From: Sphingopyxis indica
Lineage (GTDB): Bacteria > Pseudomonadota > Alphaproteobacteria > Sphingomonadales > Sphingomonadaceae
NCBI RefSeq assembly: GCF_900188185.1
Contig: NZ_FZPA01000018.1
Span: 1-60,993 of the forward strand
DNA: 60,993 nucleotides
Direction of reading: 5' to 3'
The first letter of the stretch is position 1; every line of letters begins with the position of its first letter. The notes below the pieces were generated by a model. That model ran no database searches. It saw only the letters and a program-made list of their open reading frames with translations, and was not told the DNA's origin. Positions 17,418-26,366 of the stretch are shown in pieces. A program made the translations under genes and the position numbers.

Positions 17418-17490
17418 AAGATGAAGTGATATTTACCGATTTTTGAGGAATCGGGTTGATCCTTCCCGCCAGACCAGCAAGGTTAGGATT

Positions 17491-17832
17491 ATGCGCAAGA
17501 TCGACACCAACAAGGCCCATTATGTCGGCCTGGATCAGCGGCTTTCGCCGCGTAGCGACGTTTATTGCCGCCTGCCCTTCGTGATGCCCGACGGGCGCCA
17601 GGAAATGTGTACCTGCGTCAATATCAGCGCCGACGGCCTGCTGATGCGCTTCGAGCGCGGGCTCGAACCCGGCGACCTTGTCGTCTTCCGGATGCCGATC
17701 GTCGGCCGTGTCGCCGCCAAGGTGATCTGGTCGCTCGGCGGCAAGACCGGCGTGCAGTTCGAAAAGATGATCTCGGTTGAGGATTATCTGCCGACGATCC
17801 GCGCGATGGGCGCGCGTGGGGACGTGAATTAA
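17491..17832 (+). CDS. PilZ domain protein
   Basis: A 113-aa single-domain PilZ protein, a likely c-di-GMP receptor. The RxxxR element is present in DQRLSPRSDVYCRL and the second motif in NISADGLLMRF. It ends with VKVIWS-like VAAKVIWSLGGKTGVQFE. The ATG at 17491 follows GGTTAGGATT; an upstream TTG would add 16 residues. It lies 73 bp after tyrS. c-di-GMP proteins of the opposite type (EAL, GGDEF) occur elsewhere in the window. Confidence 0.85.
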   Translation: MRKIDTNKAHYVGLDQRLSPRSDVYCRLPFVMPDGRQEMCTCVNISADGLLMRFERGLEPGDLVVFRMPIVGRVAAKVIWSLGGKTGVQFEKMISVEDYLPTIRAMGARGDVN

Positions 17833-17845
17833 GCCTGAAGAATCC

Positions 17846-17866
17846 CCCCTCCTTGAAGGGGAGGGG
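17846..17866. repeat. Palindromic repeat between convergent genes
   Basis: CCCCTCC/GGAGGGG arms (17846-17852 with 17860-17866) enclose a 7-nt loop, followed by CTTGA. It resembles the inner hairpin at 3507-3528 and likewise lies between convergent gene ends (pilZ and recG). It is probably a REP with terminator-like function. Confidence 0.6.
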
Positions 17867-17875
17867 CTTGAATGC

Positions 17876-19942
17876 CTAACCACTCCGCAGCAGCGGCACC
17901 GCCGCGTCGCGTTCGAAGAGATAGAGGCAAAGGCGCACCGCCTCGCCGCGCGCGCCCTCCATACCGCCGTCGCGTTCGACGAACAGCCGCGCATCGTCGT
18001 GCGCGACCGGGAGCAGCCGCACGAGCTGTTCGGGGCTCGCGAGCCGGTAATCGGCGTCGCCCGACTGTTTGAGCCCGAGAAGCTCGCCGCCGCCGCGCAG
18101 CTCCAGATCCTTTTCGGCGATCACGAACCCGTCGTTCGTCTCGCGCATCAGCGCCAGCCGCTCGCGCGCGGTTTCCGAAAGATTTTGCGAGCGCAGCAGC
18201 AGGCATACCGATTTCGCGGTGCCGCGCCCGACGCGCCCGCGCAGCTGGTGGAGCTGCGCGAGGCCGAAACGGTCGGCATGTTCGACGATCATCAGGCTCG
18301 CCGCCGGGACATCGACTCCGACCTCGATCACCGTCGTCGCAACGAGCACCCCGATCTCGCCCGCCTCGAAGCGCGCCATCACCGCATCCTTGTCGGGGCC
18401 TTTCATCCGGCCGTGGACGAGCCCGACGCGCGCATCGCCGAGCCGCGCGCGCAGCAGCGCCGCGCGCTCCTCCGCCGCGGCGAGTTCGCTCGCCTCGCTT
18501 TCGGCGACGAGCGGGCACACCCAATAGGCCTGCGCGCCGCTCGCGAGATGGCGTTCGAGCGCCTCGACGACCTCGCCCAGCCGCTCGACCGACACCACAC
18601 GCGTGTCGACCGGGGTGCGCCCCGGCGGCATTTCGTCGATTTGCGACACGTCCATCTCGCCATGGTTGGCGAGTTGCAAAGTGCGCGGGATCGGCGTGGC
18701 AGTCATCACCAGCAGGTGCGGCGGGCGCGCCGCCTTGCTCGTCAGCATCAGCCGCTGCGCGACACCGAAGCGATGCTGTTCGTCGACGACGACGAGCGCG
18801 AGATCGCGGTAATTCACGGCCTCCTGAAAGATCGCATGGGTGCCGACAAGGATGTCGATGCTGCCGTCCGCCAGCCCCATCAGCGTCGATTCGCGCACGC
18901 GCCCCTTATCGCGGCCGGTGAGGATCGCGAGATTGACCGGCAGCCCCGCGAGCATCGACTGCAGCGTCGCATGATGCTGGCGCGCGAGGATTTCGGTGGG
19001 AGCCAGCAGCGCCGCCTGCGTCCCCGCCTCGACCGCGCTCAGCATCGCGCGCAGCGCCACCAGCGTCTTGCCCGACCCGACATCGCCCTGCAGCATCCGC
19101 AGCATCGGCGTGTCCTGCGCCATGTCGCCGGCGATCTCGCGCCCGACGCGCTCCTGCGCCCCCGTCAGCCCGAACGGCAGCTTGAGCGCGCCGGTCAACC
19201 GCCCATCGCCGCGCACCGCGCGCCCCTTGCGCGTGCGCAGTCCCTGCCGGATCAGCATCAGCGCGACCTGGCTGGCGAAAATCTCGTCATAGGCGAGGCG
19301 GTCGCGCGCCGCCTCGTCGCGCGGGCTCGCGTGGGCGCGCGCGACCGCCTCGCGCCAGGCGGGCCAGCCGCGGCTCGCGAGCAGGGGCGCGTCGATCCAT
19401 TCGGCGAGTTCGGGCCGCCGCTCGAGCGCCACCGCGGCAAGCTGCGACAGGCGCGCATTGGTCAGCCCTTCGGTCAGCGGATAGACGGGCTCGTGAACCG
19501 CGATCGCATCGGCATCGTCCGGTTCGGCGACATGGTCGGGATGGACGATCTGGCGCATGTCGCCATAAAGGTCGAGCCGCCCCGACACGCGGCGCATCTC
19601 GCCAAGCGGGAACAGCTTGCGCGCGAGGCCCGACGTCCGCCCGAAATAGACGAGCCGCACATGATCGCCCGCGCGGTCGAACGCCTCGACGCCAAAGGGC
19701 GCACGCGGCGATCGGCCGGGGCGATAATCCTGCGCGGTCACGTCGACGATGATCGTCTGCCCCGGCTGCGCATCGTCGAGGCGGTCGACCGGCACGCGCG
19801 AGATCAGCCCAGTCGGCAGGTGGAACAGTATGTCGATCACCCGCTCGAGCCCGAGCCGCGCGAGCGGCTTGGCGAGCTGCGGCCCGACGCCCTTGAGGTC
19901 GGTGAGCGCGGCAAAGAGCGGGTTGAGGATTTCGGGTCGCAT
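17876..19942 (-). CDS. recG: ATP-dependent DNA helicase RecG
   Basis: A 688-aa branch-migrating helicase for stalled forks and recombination intermediates. The N-terminal wedge/OB domain begins LFAALTDLKGVGPQLAKPLARLG. The Walker A motif is LQGDVGSGKTLVALRAM and the DEAH-like box is VVVDEQHRFGVAQR, followed by MTATPIPRTL and the C-terminal helicase motif VIEVGVDVPAAS with QLRGRVGRG. The size is standard. I use the ATG at 19942; the open frame runs further upstream through an intergenic palindrome. It diverges from sdhE-mfd, an arrangement common in this class. Confidence 0.96.
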   Translation of the reverse strand: MRPEILNPLFAALTDLKGVGPQLAKPLARLGLERVIDILFHLPTGLISRVPVDRLDDAQPGQTIIVDVTAQDYRPGRSPRAPFGVEAFDRAGDHVRLVYFGRTSGLARKLFPLGEMRRVSGRLDLYGDMRQIVHPDHVAEPDDADAIAVHEPVYPLTEGLTNARLSQLAAVALERRPELAEWIDAPLLASRGWPAWREAVARAHASPRDEAARDRLAYDEIFASQVALMLIRQGLRTRKGRAVRGDGRLTGALKLPFGLTGAQERVGREIAGDMAQDTPMLRMLQGDVGSGKTLVALRAMLSAVEAGTQAALLAPTEILARQHHATLQSMLAGLPVNLAILTGRDKGRVRESTLMGLADGSIDILVGTHAIFQEAVNYRDLALVVVDEQHRFGVAQRLMLTSKAARPPHLLVMTATPIPRTLQLANHGEMDVSQIDEMPPGRTPVDTRVVSVERLGEVVEALERHLASGAQAYWVCPLVAESEASELAAAEERAALLRARLGDARVGLVHGRMKGPDKDAVMARFEAGEIGVLVATTVIEVGVDVPAASLMIVEHADRFGLAQLHQLRGRVGRGTAKSVCLLLRSQNLSETARERLALMRETNDGFVIAEKDLELRGGGELLGLKQSGDADYRLASPEQLVRLLPVAHDDARLFVERDGGMEGARGEAVRLCLYLFERDAAVPLLRSG

Positions 19943-19978
19943 GGCTAGGGCATGTCTAGCCTCGCCTTTCCGTTCGTG

Positions 19979-20042
19979 TCGAGCGAAGTCGAGACACCTC
20001 GAAGGCACGCGCCGGGCCGATGGGCATCTCGACTTCGCTCGA
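19979..20042. repeat. 16-bp inverted repeat (dispersed palindrome)
   Basis: The arms TCGAGCGAAGTCGAGA and TCTCGACTTCGCTCGA (19979-19994 with 20027-20042) are perfect, with a 32-nt spacer. The element lies in the divergent recG/sdhE intergenic region and is a further type of dispersed repeat in the core block. Confidence 0.75.
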
Positions 20043-20101
20043 TGCAAACGGGTTGGGAAATGACCGTGGGCAAATCTCAGAACCGCTCTAAAAGGCCCGC
20101 C

Positions 20102-20362
20102 ATGCAAGACCGCCTGAAACGCCTGAAATTCCGCGCCTGGCACCGCGGCACGCGCGAGGCCGATTATATGATCGGCGGCTTTTTCGACCGCTATTCGCCC
20201 GGCTGGAGCGACGAGGAAATCGCGTGGTTCGAGGCGGTGTGCGACGAGGATGACGTCGACATCATGGGCTGGGCGCTCGGCACCGGCGCGCCGCCGTCGC
20301 ATCTCGACCGTCCCGACCTGATCGCCGCGATGCGCCGGCTCGATTATATACCACTCCCGTGA
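20102..20362 (+). CDS. sdhE: Succinate dehydrogenase assembly factor 2 (SdhE/YgfY)
   Basis: A small (86 aa) FAD assembly factor that helps flavinylate SdhA. The family motif RGTREADYMIGGFF (compare RGxxE) lies near residue 14, and DEEIAWFEAVCDEDDVDIMGW follows. AAAGGCCCGCC precedes the ATG at 20102; an in-frame ATG at 20060 would add 14 residues. It is divergent from recG, and its stop overlaps the mfd GTG start by 4 bp. The recG-sdhE-mfd neighbourhood is common in alphaproteobacteria. Confidence 0.9.
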   Translation: MQDRLKRLKFRAWHRGTREADYMIGGFFDRYSPGWSDEEIAWFEAVCDEDDVDIMGWALGTGAPPSHLDRPDLIAAMRRLDYIPLP

Positions 20363-23300
20363 CTCGCCCTGCCGCCGACATTTTCGCCGCCATCGGGCAG
20401 GCATCGGCGCCGCTGACGCTCGCGCGCGCGGCGGACGGCTTTCTGCCGCTGCTGCTCGCCGACCTCGCGCGCGCAAGCGACAAGAGAATGCTCTACGTCG
20501 CGACCGACGACGCCGCGATGCAGGCGGTGGCCGACGCCGCGCCCTTCTTTGCCCCCGACCTGATCGTCCACCGCTTCCCGGCTTGGGATTGCCTGCCCTA
20601 CGACCGCGCGGGCCCCTCGATGCGCGTCAGCGCCGACCGGCTGGCGACGCTGTCGGCGTTGCAGGCGACGCCCAAGCGCGGCGAATTGATCCTGACCACC
20701 GTTGCCGCGATCACCCAGCGCACGCTCACCCCCTTTCGCGTCCGCCAGCTCGCGACGACGCTGGCCGCCGGCCAGCGCATCGACCGCGACGCGCTCGCCG
20801 AACTGCTCGTCGCAAATGGCTTCAACCGCGTCGATACCGTCGCCGACCAGGGCGAATTCGCCGTGCGCGGCAGCCTCGTCGACCTCTTCCCCGCCGGCGA
20901 GGAGGCGGGGCTGCGGGTCGATTTCTTCGGCGACGAGATCGAAAGCATCCGTCGCTTCGACCCCGCCGACCAGCGCAGCCTTGGCCCCGCCAAGGCGCTG
21001 CAATTGCTCCCCGCTGCCGAAACCCTCCTCGACGAGGCGACGATCAAGCGCTTCCGCACGCGCTATCGCGAATTGTTCGGCGCGCAGGCGACGGGCGATC
21101 CGCTCTATCAGGCGGTGAGCGAAGGGCGGCGGCAGGCGGGCATGGACCATTGGCTGCCGCTGTTCGAGGAACGGCTCGCGACGCTGCTCGACCATATCGA
21201 CGCCGCGACCCCGGTGCTGCGCGGTCACCGCACCGACGCGACTGCCGAGACGCGCTTCGAGGCGATCCGCGACTATCACGCCAACCGCGTCGCCGCCGAG
21301 CAGGAGCAGGCAGGCAGCTATCGCCCGCTGGCACCGGAGGCACTCTATCTGACCGCAGCCGAATGGAGCGACGCCGAGGCGGCGCGCCCCGTCCATGTCG
21401 TCACGCCGTTCGACGTGCCCGAAGCGGCGAGCGTGCTCGACCTCGAAAGTTTCGCGGCGCGCGATTTCACTCCGGAACGCACCGCCGACCTCAATGTCTA
21501 CGACAAGGTCGCCGACCATCTGGCCGACGAGCGCCGCAAGGGGCGCCGCACGATCATCGCCAGCTATTCGGGCGGTGCGCGCGACCGGTTGGCCGGGCTG
21601 CTGAAGGAGCATGGGGTCACGGGGCTGGTGCAGGCCGAGACGTGGCAGGAAGCTCTCGGCCTGGCTTCCCCCCTCCCGCTTGCGGGAGGGGTCGGGGGAG
21701 GGCCTGTTGCGGAGCGCGCCAGCGAGACAAGCCCTCCCCTGACCCCTCCCGCAAGCGGGAGGGGGACAGGCAACGTCGCGCTCATCGTCCTCCCGCTCGA
21801 TCATGGCTTCGCGTCCGACGCGATCAGCCTGCTCACCGAGCAGGACATCCTCGGCGAACGCCTCGTCCGCCGCCAGAAACGCCGCAAGAGCGCCGACGCC
21901 TTTCTCGCCGAACTCGCGACGCTCAGCGTCGGCGATCTCGTCGTCCACCTCGACCATGGCATCGGCCGCTACGAAGGACTGACCTCGATCCCGGTGGGCA
22001 GCAGCCCGCACGATTGCGTCGCGCTGACCTATGCGGGCGGCGACAAGCTCTATGTCCCCGTCGAAAATCTAGACGTCCTCTCGCGCTACGGCGGCGAGAG
22101 CGAGGGCGTCGCGCTCGACAAGCTGGGCGGCGAGGCGTGGCAGCGGCGCAAGGCGCGGATGAAGGAGCGCATCCGCGAAATTGCGGGCGAACTGCTCGCC
22201 ACCGCGGCGCAGCGCGCGCTCCGTCCCGGCGAGGTGATGGCCGCCGACGCCGCCTATCCCGCCTTCGCCGACCGCTTCCCCTATCAGGAAACCGACGACC
22301 AGGACCGCGCGATCGGCGACGTGCTTGCCGACATGGCCTCGGGGCGCCCGATGGACCGCCTCGTCTGCGGCGATGTCGGCTTCGGCAAGACCGAGGTGGC
22401 GCTGCGCGCCGCCTTCGTCGCGGCGATGGCGGGGATGCAGGTCGCGGTCGTCTGCCCGACCACCCTGCTCGCGCGCCAGCATTTCACCAATTTCGCCGAG
22501 CGCTTCAAAGGCTTTCCGATCAACATCGGCCGCCTGTCGCGCCTCGTCCCCGCCGCCGAAGCGGCAAAGACGCGCGACGGCCTTGCGAGCGGGCAGATCG
22601 ACATCGTCGTCGGCACCCATGCGGTGTTCGCAAAGGCGGTCGAGTTCCAGCGCCTCGGCCTGGTCATCGTCGACGAGGAGCAGCGCTTCGGTGTCGTCCA
22701 CAAGGAACGGCTCAAGCAGCTGAAGGCCGACGTTCATGTGCTGACGCTGACCGCGACGCCGATCCCGCGCACGCTTCAGATGGCGATGTCGGGGCTGCGC
22801 GAGCTTTCGGTGATCCAGACGCCCCCCGTCGATCGGCTCGCGGTGCGCACCTATGTCGCGCCGTGGGACCCGGTGGTGATCCGCGAGGCGCTGCTGCGCG
22901 AGCACGACCGCGGCGGACAGAGCTTCTTTGTCACTCCGCGCATCAAGGATCTGCCCGACATCGAGGAATTTCTGCGCACCCGCGTGCCCGAGGTCAAATA
23001 TGTCGTCGCGCACGGCCAGATGGGCGCGGGCGAGGTCGAGGAGCGGATGAGCGCCTTTTACGACCGCAAATATGACGTGCTCGTTTCGACGACGATCGTC
23101 GAATCGGGGCTCGATATTCCAAGCGCCAATACGCTGGTCGTCCACCGCGCCGACCGCTTCGGGCTCGCCCAGCTCTATCAGCTGCGCGGCCGCGTCGGGC
23201 GGTCGAAGACGCGCGCCTATGCCTATCTGACCACCCCCGAGGGCGGCGGCATCACCGATACGGCCGAAAAGCGGCTGAAGCTGCTCGGCGATCTCGACAC

Positions 23301-23940
23301 ATTGGGCGCGGGGTTCCAGCTCGCGAGCCACGACCTCGACATCCGCGGCGCGGGCAATCTGGTCGGCGACGAGCAATCGGGGCATATTCGCGAGGTCGGG
23401 TTCGAACTCTATCAGTCGATGCTCGAGGAGGCGATCCTCGTCGCCAAGGCCGAGGGTGCCGGCGTCGCGCCGCCGCGCGAGGCGCTGTCGCCCATCATCA
23501 CCGTCGATGCGCCGATCCTGATCCCCGAGGACTATGTCCCCGACCTGCCGCTGCGCATGGCGCTCTATCGCCGTCTCAACGAGGCCGAGGATCGCGCGGC
23601 GCTCGACGCCTTCGCCGCCGAGATGATCGACCGCTTCGGCCCGCTGCCACCCGAGACCGCGAACCTGATCCAGCTGATGGAGATCAAGGCGAATGCGAAG
23701 GCTGCCGGAATCGCCAAGCTCGATGTCGGCGCCAAGGGCGCGCTGGTGTCGTTCCATGGCGATGCGTTCGCCAACGTCCCCGGCCTGATCGCCTATGTCG
23801 AACGGCTGAAGGGCCGCGCGCGTATCCGCCCCGACAACCGGCTGTCGGTGAGCGGCGAGTGGGCGAGCGCGGCCGCGCGGCTCAACGGCGCGCTGCAATT
23901 GTCGAAGGGTTTGGGCAAGCTCGCGAAGCAGGCGGCGTAG
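20359..23940 (+). CDS. mfd: Transcription-repair coupling factor
   Basis: A 1193-aa Mfd, which removes stalled RNA polymerase and recruits UvrA. Its GTG start overlaps the sdhE stop. The UvrB-like N-terminal region (FPAWDCLPYDRAGPS, GEFAVRGSLVDLFPAG) is followed by the RNAP-interacting domain (VVHLDHGIGRYEGL) and the RecG-like helicase with Walker A CGDVGFGKTEVALRA, the DEEQ box IVDEEQRFGV and the TRG region IRGAGNLVGDEQSGHIREVG. The C-terminal domain is present. About 35 residues at 437-469, rich in Pro and Gly, are encoded by a palindromic repeat inserted in frame. Confidence 0.96.
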   Translation: MTRPAADIFAAIGQASAPLTLARAADGFLPLLLADLARASDKRMLYVATDDAAMQAVADAAPFFAPDLIVHRFPAWDCLPYDRAGPSMRVSADRLATLSALQATPKRGELILTTVAAITQRTLTPFRVRQLATTLAAGQRIDRDALAELLVANGFNRVDTVADQGEFAVRGSLVDLFPAGEEAGLRVDFFGDEIESIRRFDPADQRSLGPAKALQLLPAAETLLDEATIKRFRTRYRELFGAQATGDPLYQAVSEGRRQAGMDHWLPLFEERLATLLDHIDAATPVLRGHRTDATAETRFEAIRDYHANRVAAEQEQAGSYRPLAPEALYLTAAEWSDAEAARPVHVVTPFDVPEAASVLDLESFAARDFTPERTADLNVYDKVADHLADERRKGRRTIIASYSGGARDRLAGLLKEHGVTGLVQAETWQEALGLASPLPLAGGVGGGPVAERASETSPPLTPPASGRGTGNVALIVLPLDHGFASDAISLLTEQDILGERLVRRQKRRKSADAFLAELATLSVGDLVVHLDHGIGRYEGLTSIPVGSSPHDCVALTYAGGDKLYVPVENLDVLSRYGGESEGVALDKLGGEAWQRRKARMKERIREIAGELLATAAQRALRPGEVMAADAAYPAFADRFPYQETDDQDRAIGDVLADMASGRPMDRLVCGDVGFGKTEVALRAAFVAAMAGMQVAVVCPTTLLARQHFTNFAERFKGFPINIGRLSRLVPAAEAAKTRDGLASGQIDIVVGTHAVFAKAVEFQRLGLVIVDEEQRFGVVHKERLKQLKADVHVLTLTATPIPRTLQMAMSGLRELSVIQTPPVDRLAVRTYVAPWDPVVIREALLREHDRGGQSFFVTPRIKDLPDIEEFLRTRVPEVKYVVAHGQMGAGEVEERMSAFYDRKYDVLVSTTIVESGLDIPSANTLVVHRADRFGLAQLYQLRGRVGRSKTRAYAYLTTPEGGGITDTAEKRLKLLGDLDTLGAGFQLASHDLDIRGAGNLVGDEQSGHIREVGFELYQSMLEEAILVAKAEGAGVAPPREALSPIITVDAPILIPEDYVPDLPLRMALYRRLNEAEDRAALDAFAAEMIDRFGPLPPETANLIQLMEIKANAKAAGIAKLDVGAKGALVSFHGDAFANVPGLIAYVERLKGRARIRPDNRLSVSGEWASAAARLNGALQLSKGLGKLAKQAA
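21669..21765. repeat. Palindromic repeat inserted in frame inside mfd
   Basis: Two 35-bp arms (21669-21703 and 21731-21765) are inverted copies with one mismatch, around a 27-nt spacer. Each arm holds its own hairpin CCCTCCCGC/GCGGGAGGG. The unit lies wholly inside the mfd reading frame and is translated without a stop. It resembles the CCCTCC-type intergenic palindromes of this chromosome. Confidence 0.8.
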
Positions 23941-23948
23941 CCGAAGAT

Positions 23949-24025
23949 CGTCATTGCGAGCGAAGCGAAGCAATCCAGAGTGGTGCAAGGCTGCCCTGGA
24001 TTGCTTCGCTTCGCTCGCAATGACG
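23949..24025. repeat. 30-bp inverted repeat (dispersed palindrome)
   Basis: Perfect 30-bp arms (23949-23978 and 23996-24025) surround a 17-nt spacer and start just after the mfd stop. They include the run GCGAGCGAAGCGAAGCAATC, a familiar sphingomonad dispersed repeat. The element sits between convergent mfd and the EAL gene and could stop transcription from both sides. Confidence 0.8.
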
Positions 24026-24074
24026 AGGCTATGGATGCAACGGGGATGCCCGGCCCTTCAGGGGACGGGCTTAT

Positions 24075-25271
24075 CTATTCCATCAATCCCGGCAATTCCT
24101 CGCCCGGCACCGGCCCCGATTTCAAAAACCCCTGCCACGTCGCGACGCCGAGGTCCTTCAATCGCGCAAGCTGGCTTTCCTGTTCGATGCCCTCCGCGAC
24201 GACGAGCAAGCCCAGCGCGCGCGCCAGATCGACGATCGCGCGCACGACGATGCGGTCGCGGTCGCTGCCGTCGATCGTGCGGGTGAAGCCGCTGTCGATC
24301 TTCAGATAGTCGATCGGCAGCCGCGCGAGCAGCGACAGGCTCGAATAGCCGGTGCCGAAATCGTCGATCGCGATCGCGCAGCCGAGCGCGCGGATCTGCG
24401 CGAGTTGCTGCGCTGCGCTCGCCGGATCGCTGAGCATCGCCTGTTCGGTGAGTTCGAGGGTCAGCCGGTCGGGGTCGACCTTCGCCGCCTTGACCATCGC
24501 CGCGAGCCGGTCGGCGAAGTCGGGATCGCCGAGATCGGCGGCGGTGATGTTGAGCGAGACGCGCAGCTTCGCGAGCGCCCTGGGCCACGCCGCAACTTCG
24601 GCGAGCGCGACGCGGTGGGCATGTTCGGTCAGCTCGCGCTCCATCCGCGCCGCGCGCGCCGCAGTCACGAGCGGCCCCGCCCCGAGCAGCCCCAGCTCGG
24701 GATGGCGCCAGCGCAGCAGCGCCTCGACCCCGACCATCGCGCCGGTCGCGACGTCATATTGCGGCTGATAGAAGATCGCGACCTCGCCGCGCGACAGCGC
24801 CGCCTTGACCATCGCGCCGTCGCGCGCCGAGGCGGGGCGCGCGAGCTGGTCGGTCGCGGTGCGCAGCTGGTCGCCCACCGGCTCGTCGCGCGTGATCAGC
24901 GCGGTCGCGATCCGGATGGCGAGCCGCCCGTTGGGATCGCCGACCATCGGCTCGGCGAGCGCGACGTGCAGCGCGCGTTCCTGCGCCTGGAGCGCGGCGA
25001 GCGACTGCGGCGCCGCCGGCGCGATCAGGAATCGCGGCCCTTCGAGCCGGTCGACGCTCGACCCGGGGCCGAATTCGTTGCGCGCAAAGGTGGCGAGCCG
25101 GCGCCCGACCTCTTCGAGCAGCGCGTCGCCGGTTTCGGTGCCCGCGCTGTGGTTGATCCGCGCGAGCTGGTCGATCTGCACCAGGATCACCCCGATGTCG
25201 GCGTCGTGGCGCGCGTGCAGCGCGTCGAGGTGGCGGATTCCCGCCGCATTGGGGTCGGCACTATGATTCAT
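24075..25271 (-). CDS. EAL domain protein with degenerate GGDEF domain
   Basis: Likely c-di-GMP phosphodiesterase of 398 aa. The N-terminal half looks like a GGDEF fold (ILVQIDQLARINHSAGTETG, GDALLEEVGRRL), but the GGDEF signature is lost: the equivalent region reads RLEGPRFL. The EAL half has GVEALLRWRHP, NITAADL, LELTEQAM, AIDDFGTGYSSLSLL, LKID and EGIEQ, so the metal and catalytic residues are present. I start at the ATG at 25271 (another at 25283). The upstream frame overlaps divergent moaA. Its ribosome site is weak. Confidence 0.88.
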   Translation of the reverse strand: MNHSADPNAAGIRHLDALHARHDADIGVILVQIDQLARINHSAGTETGDALLEEVGRRLATFARNEFGPGSSVDRLEGPRFLIAPAAPQSLAALQAQERALHVALAEPMVGDPNGRLAIRIATALITRDEPVGDQLRTATDQLARPASARDGAMVKAALSRGEVAIFYQPQYDVATGAMVGVEALLRWRHPELGLLGAGPLVTAARAARMERELTEHAHRVALAEVAAWPRALAKLRVSLNITAADLGDPDFADRLAAMVKAAKVDPDRLTLELTEQAMLSDPASAAQQLAQIRALGCAIAIDDFGTGYSSLSLLARLPIDYLKIDSGFTRTIDGSDRDRIVVRAIVDLARALGLLVVAEGIEQESQLARLKDLGVATWQGFLKSGPVPGEELPGLME

Positions 25272-25332
25272 TGCCGCGCCCATAACAGGCTTTGCTTGCC
25301 AATCCCTTCCCTTTTGCACCAGTATCGGCGCG

Positions 25333-26337
25333 ATGGCCGCGAATTCGCCCCGTTCCGACGCGCTCACCGACGGCTATGGCCGCCGGATCAGCTATTTGCG
25401 CCTGTCGGTCACCGACCGCTGCGATCTGCGCTGCCGCTATTGCATGGCCGAGGATATGAGCTTCCTGCCCAAATCCGCGGTGCTCAGCATCGAGGAAATG
25501 GGCGATCTCGCGACCCGATTCGTCGCGCGCGGCGTCCGCCGAATCCGCCTGACCGGCGGCGAGCCGCTCGTCCGGCGCGGGATCGACACCCTCGCGATGC
25601 GGCTCGGGGCGCTGATCGGGGACGGGCTCGACGAGCTCACCCTCACCACCAACGCGATGCGGCTCTCCGACCATGCGTCGATGCTCGCCGCGGCGGGTGT
25701 GCGCCGCATCAACGTCAGCCTCGACACGCTCGACCCGCAGGCCTTTCGCCACATCACGCGCGTCGGCGACCTGTCGGTTGCGCTGCGCGGGATCGAGGCG
25801 GCGCGCGGGGCGGGGCTCGCGGTCAAGATCAACATGGTCGCGCTCGCGGGGCTCAACGAGGACCAGCTGCTGCCGATGCTGGGCTGGTGTGCGGCGAACG
25901 GCTGCGACCTGACATTGATCGAAACGATGCCGCTCGGCGAGGTCGCGGACGATCGCAGTGACCATTATATCCCGCTTCACCAGTTCGTCGCGCCGCTGCG
26001 CGCCGAGCGCGCAATCTCCCCGATCGTCAAGCGCACCGGCGGCCCGGCGCGCTATTTCGAGGTCGAGGACAGCCCGGTGACGCTCGGCCTCATCACGCCG
26101 CTATCGGACAACTTCTGCGCGAGCTGCAATCGCATCCGCCTCACGGTCGAGGGGCGCATCTATATGTGCCTCGGCCAGGACGATCATGTCGACCTGCGCG
26201 CGGCGCTGCGCGAGGGCGACGACGTCGATGGCTTGATCGACGCCGCGCTCGCTGGCAAACCGCTCGCGCATGACTTTGTCATCACAAGAGAATCGCAACC
26301 GGCGGTCGCGCGCCATATGAGTGCCACGGGCGGCTGA
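25333..26337 (+). CDS. moaA: GTP 3',8-cyclase MoaA
   Basis: A 334-aa radical SAM enzyme for the first step of molybdenum cofactor synthesis. The radical SAM cluster is CDLRCRYC at about residues 36-43 and the GGEP motif is in RLTGGEPLVRRG. The C-terminal second 4Fe-4S cluster is CASCNRIRLTVEGRIYMC, and the terminal GG tail needed for catalysis ends the protein. It is divergent from the EAL gene and followed 29 bp later by nadK on the same strand. No other moa or mob genes are in the window. Confidence 0.95.
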   Translation: MAANSPRSDALTDGYGRRISYLRLSVTDRCDLRCRYCMAEDMSFLPKSAVLSIEEMGDLATRFVARGVRRIRLTGGEPLVRRGIDTLAMRLGALIGDGLDELTLTTNAMRLSDHASMLAAAGVRRINVSLDTLDPQAFRHITRVGDLSVALRGIEAARGAGLAVKINMVALAGLNEDQLLPMLGWCAANGCDLTLIETMPLGEVADDRSDHYIPLHQFVAPLRAERAISPIVKRTGGPARYFEVEDSPVTLGLITPLSDNFCASCNRIRLTVEGRIYMCLGQDDHVDLRAALREGDDVDGLIDAALAGKPLAHDFVITRESQPAVARHMSATGG

Positions 26338-26366
26338 CCGGCCGCCCCAAGGGGGACCGGACCAAA

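Noticed and set aside
22069..23988. 639-codon minus-strand frame under mfd
   Set aside because: It is a shadow of a well conserved Mfd helicase region with no motifs of its own.
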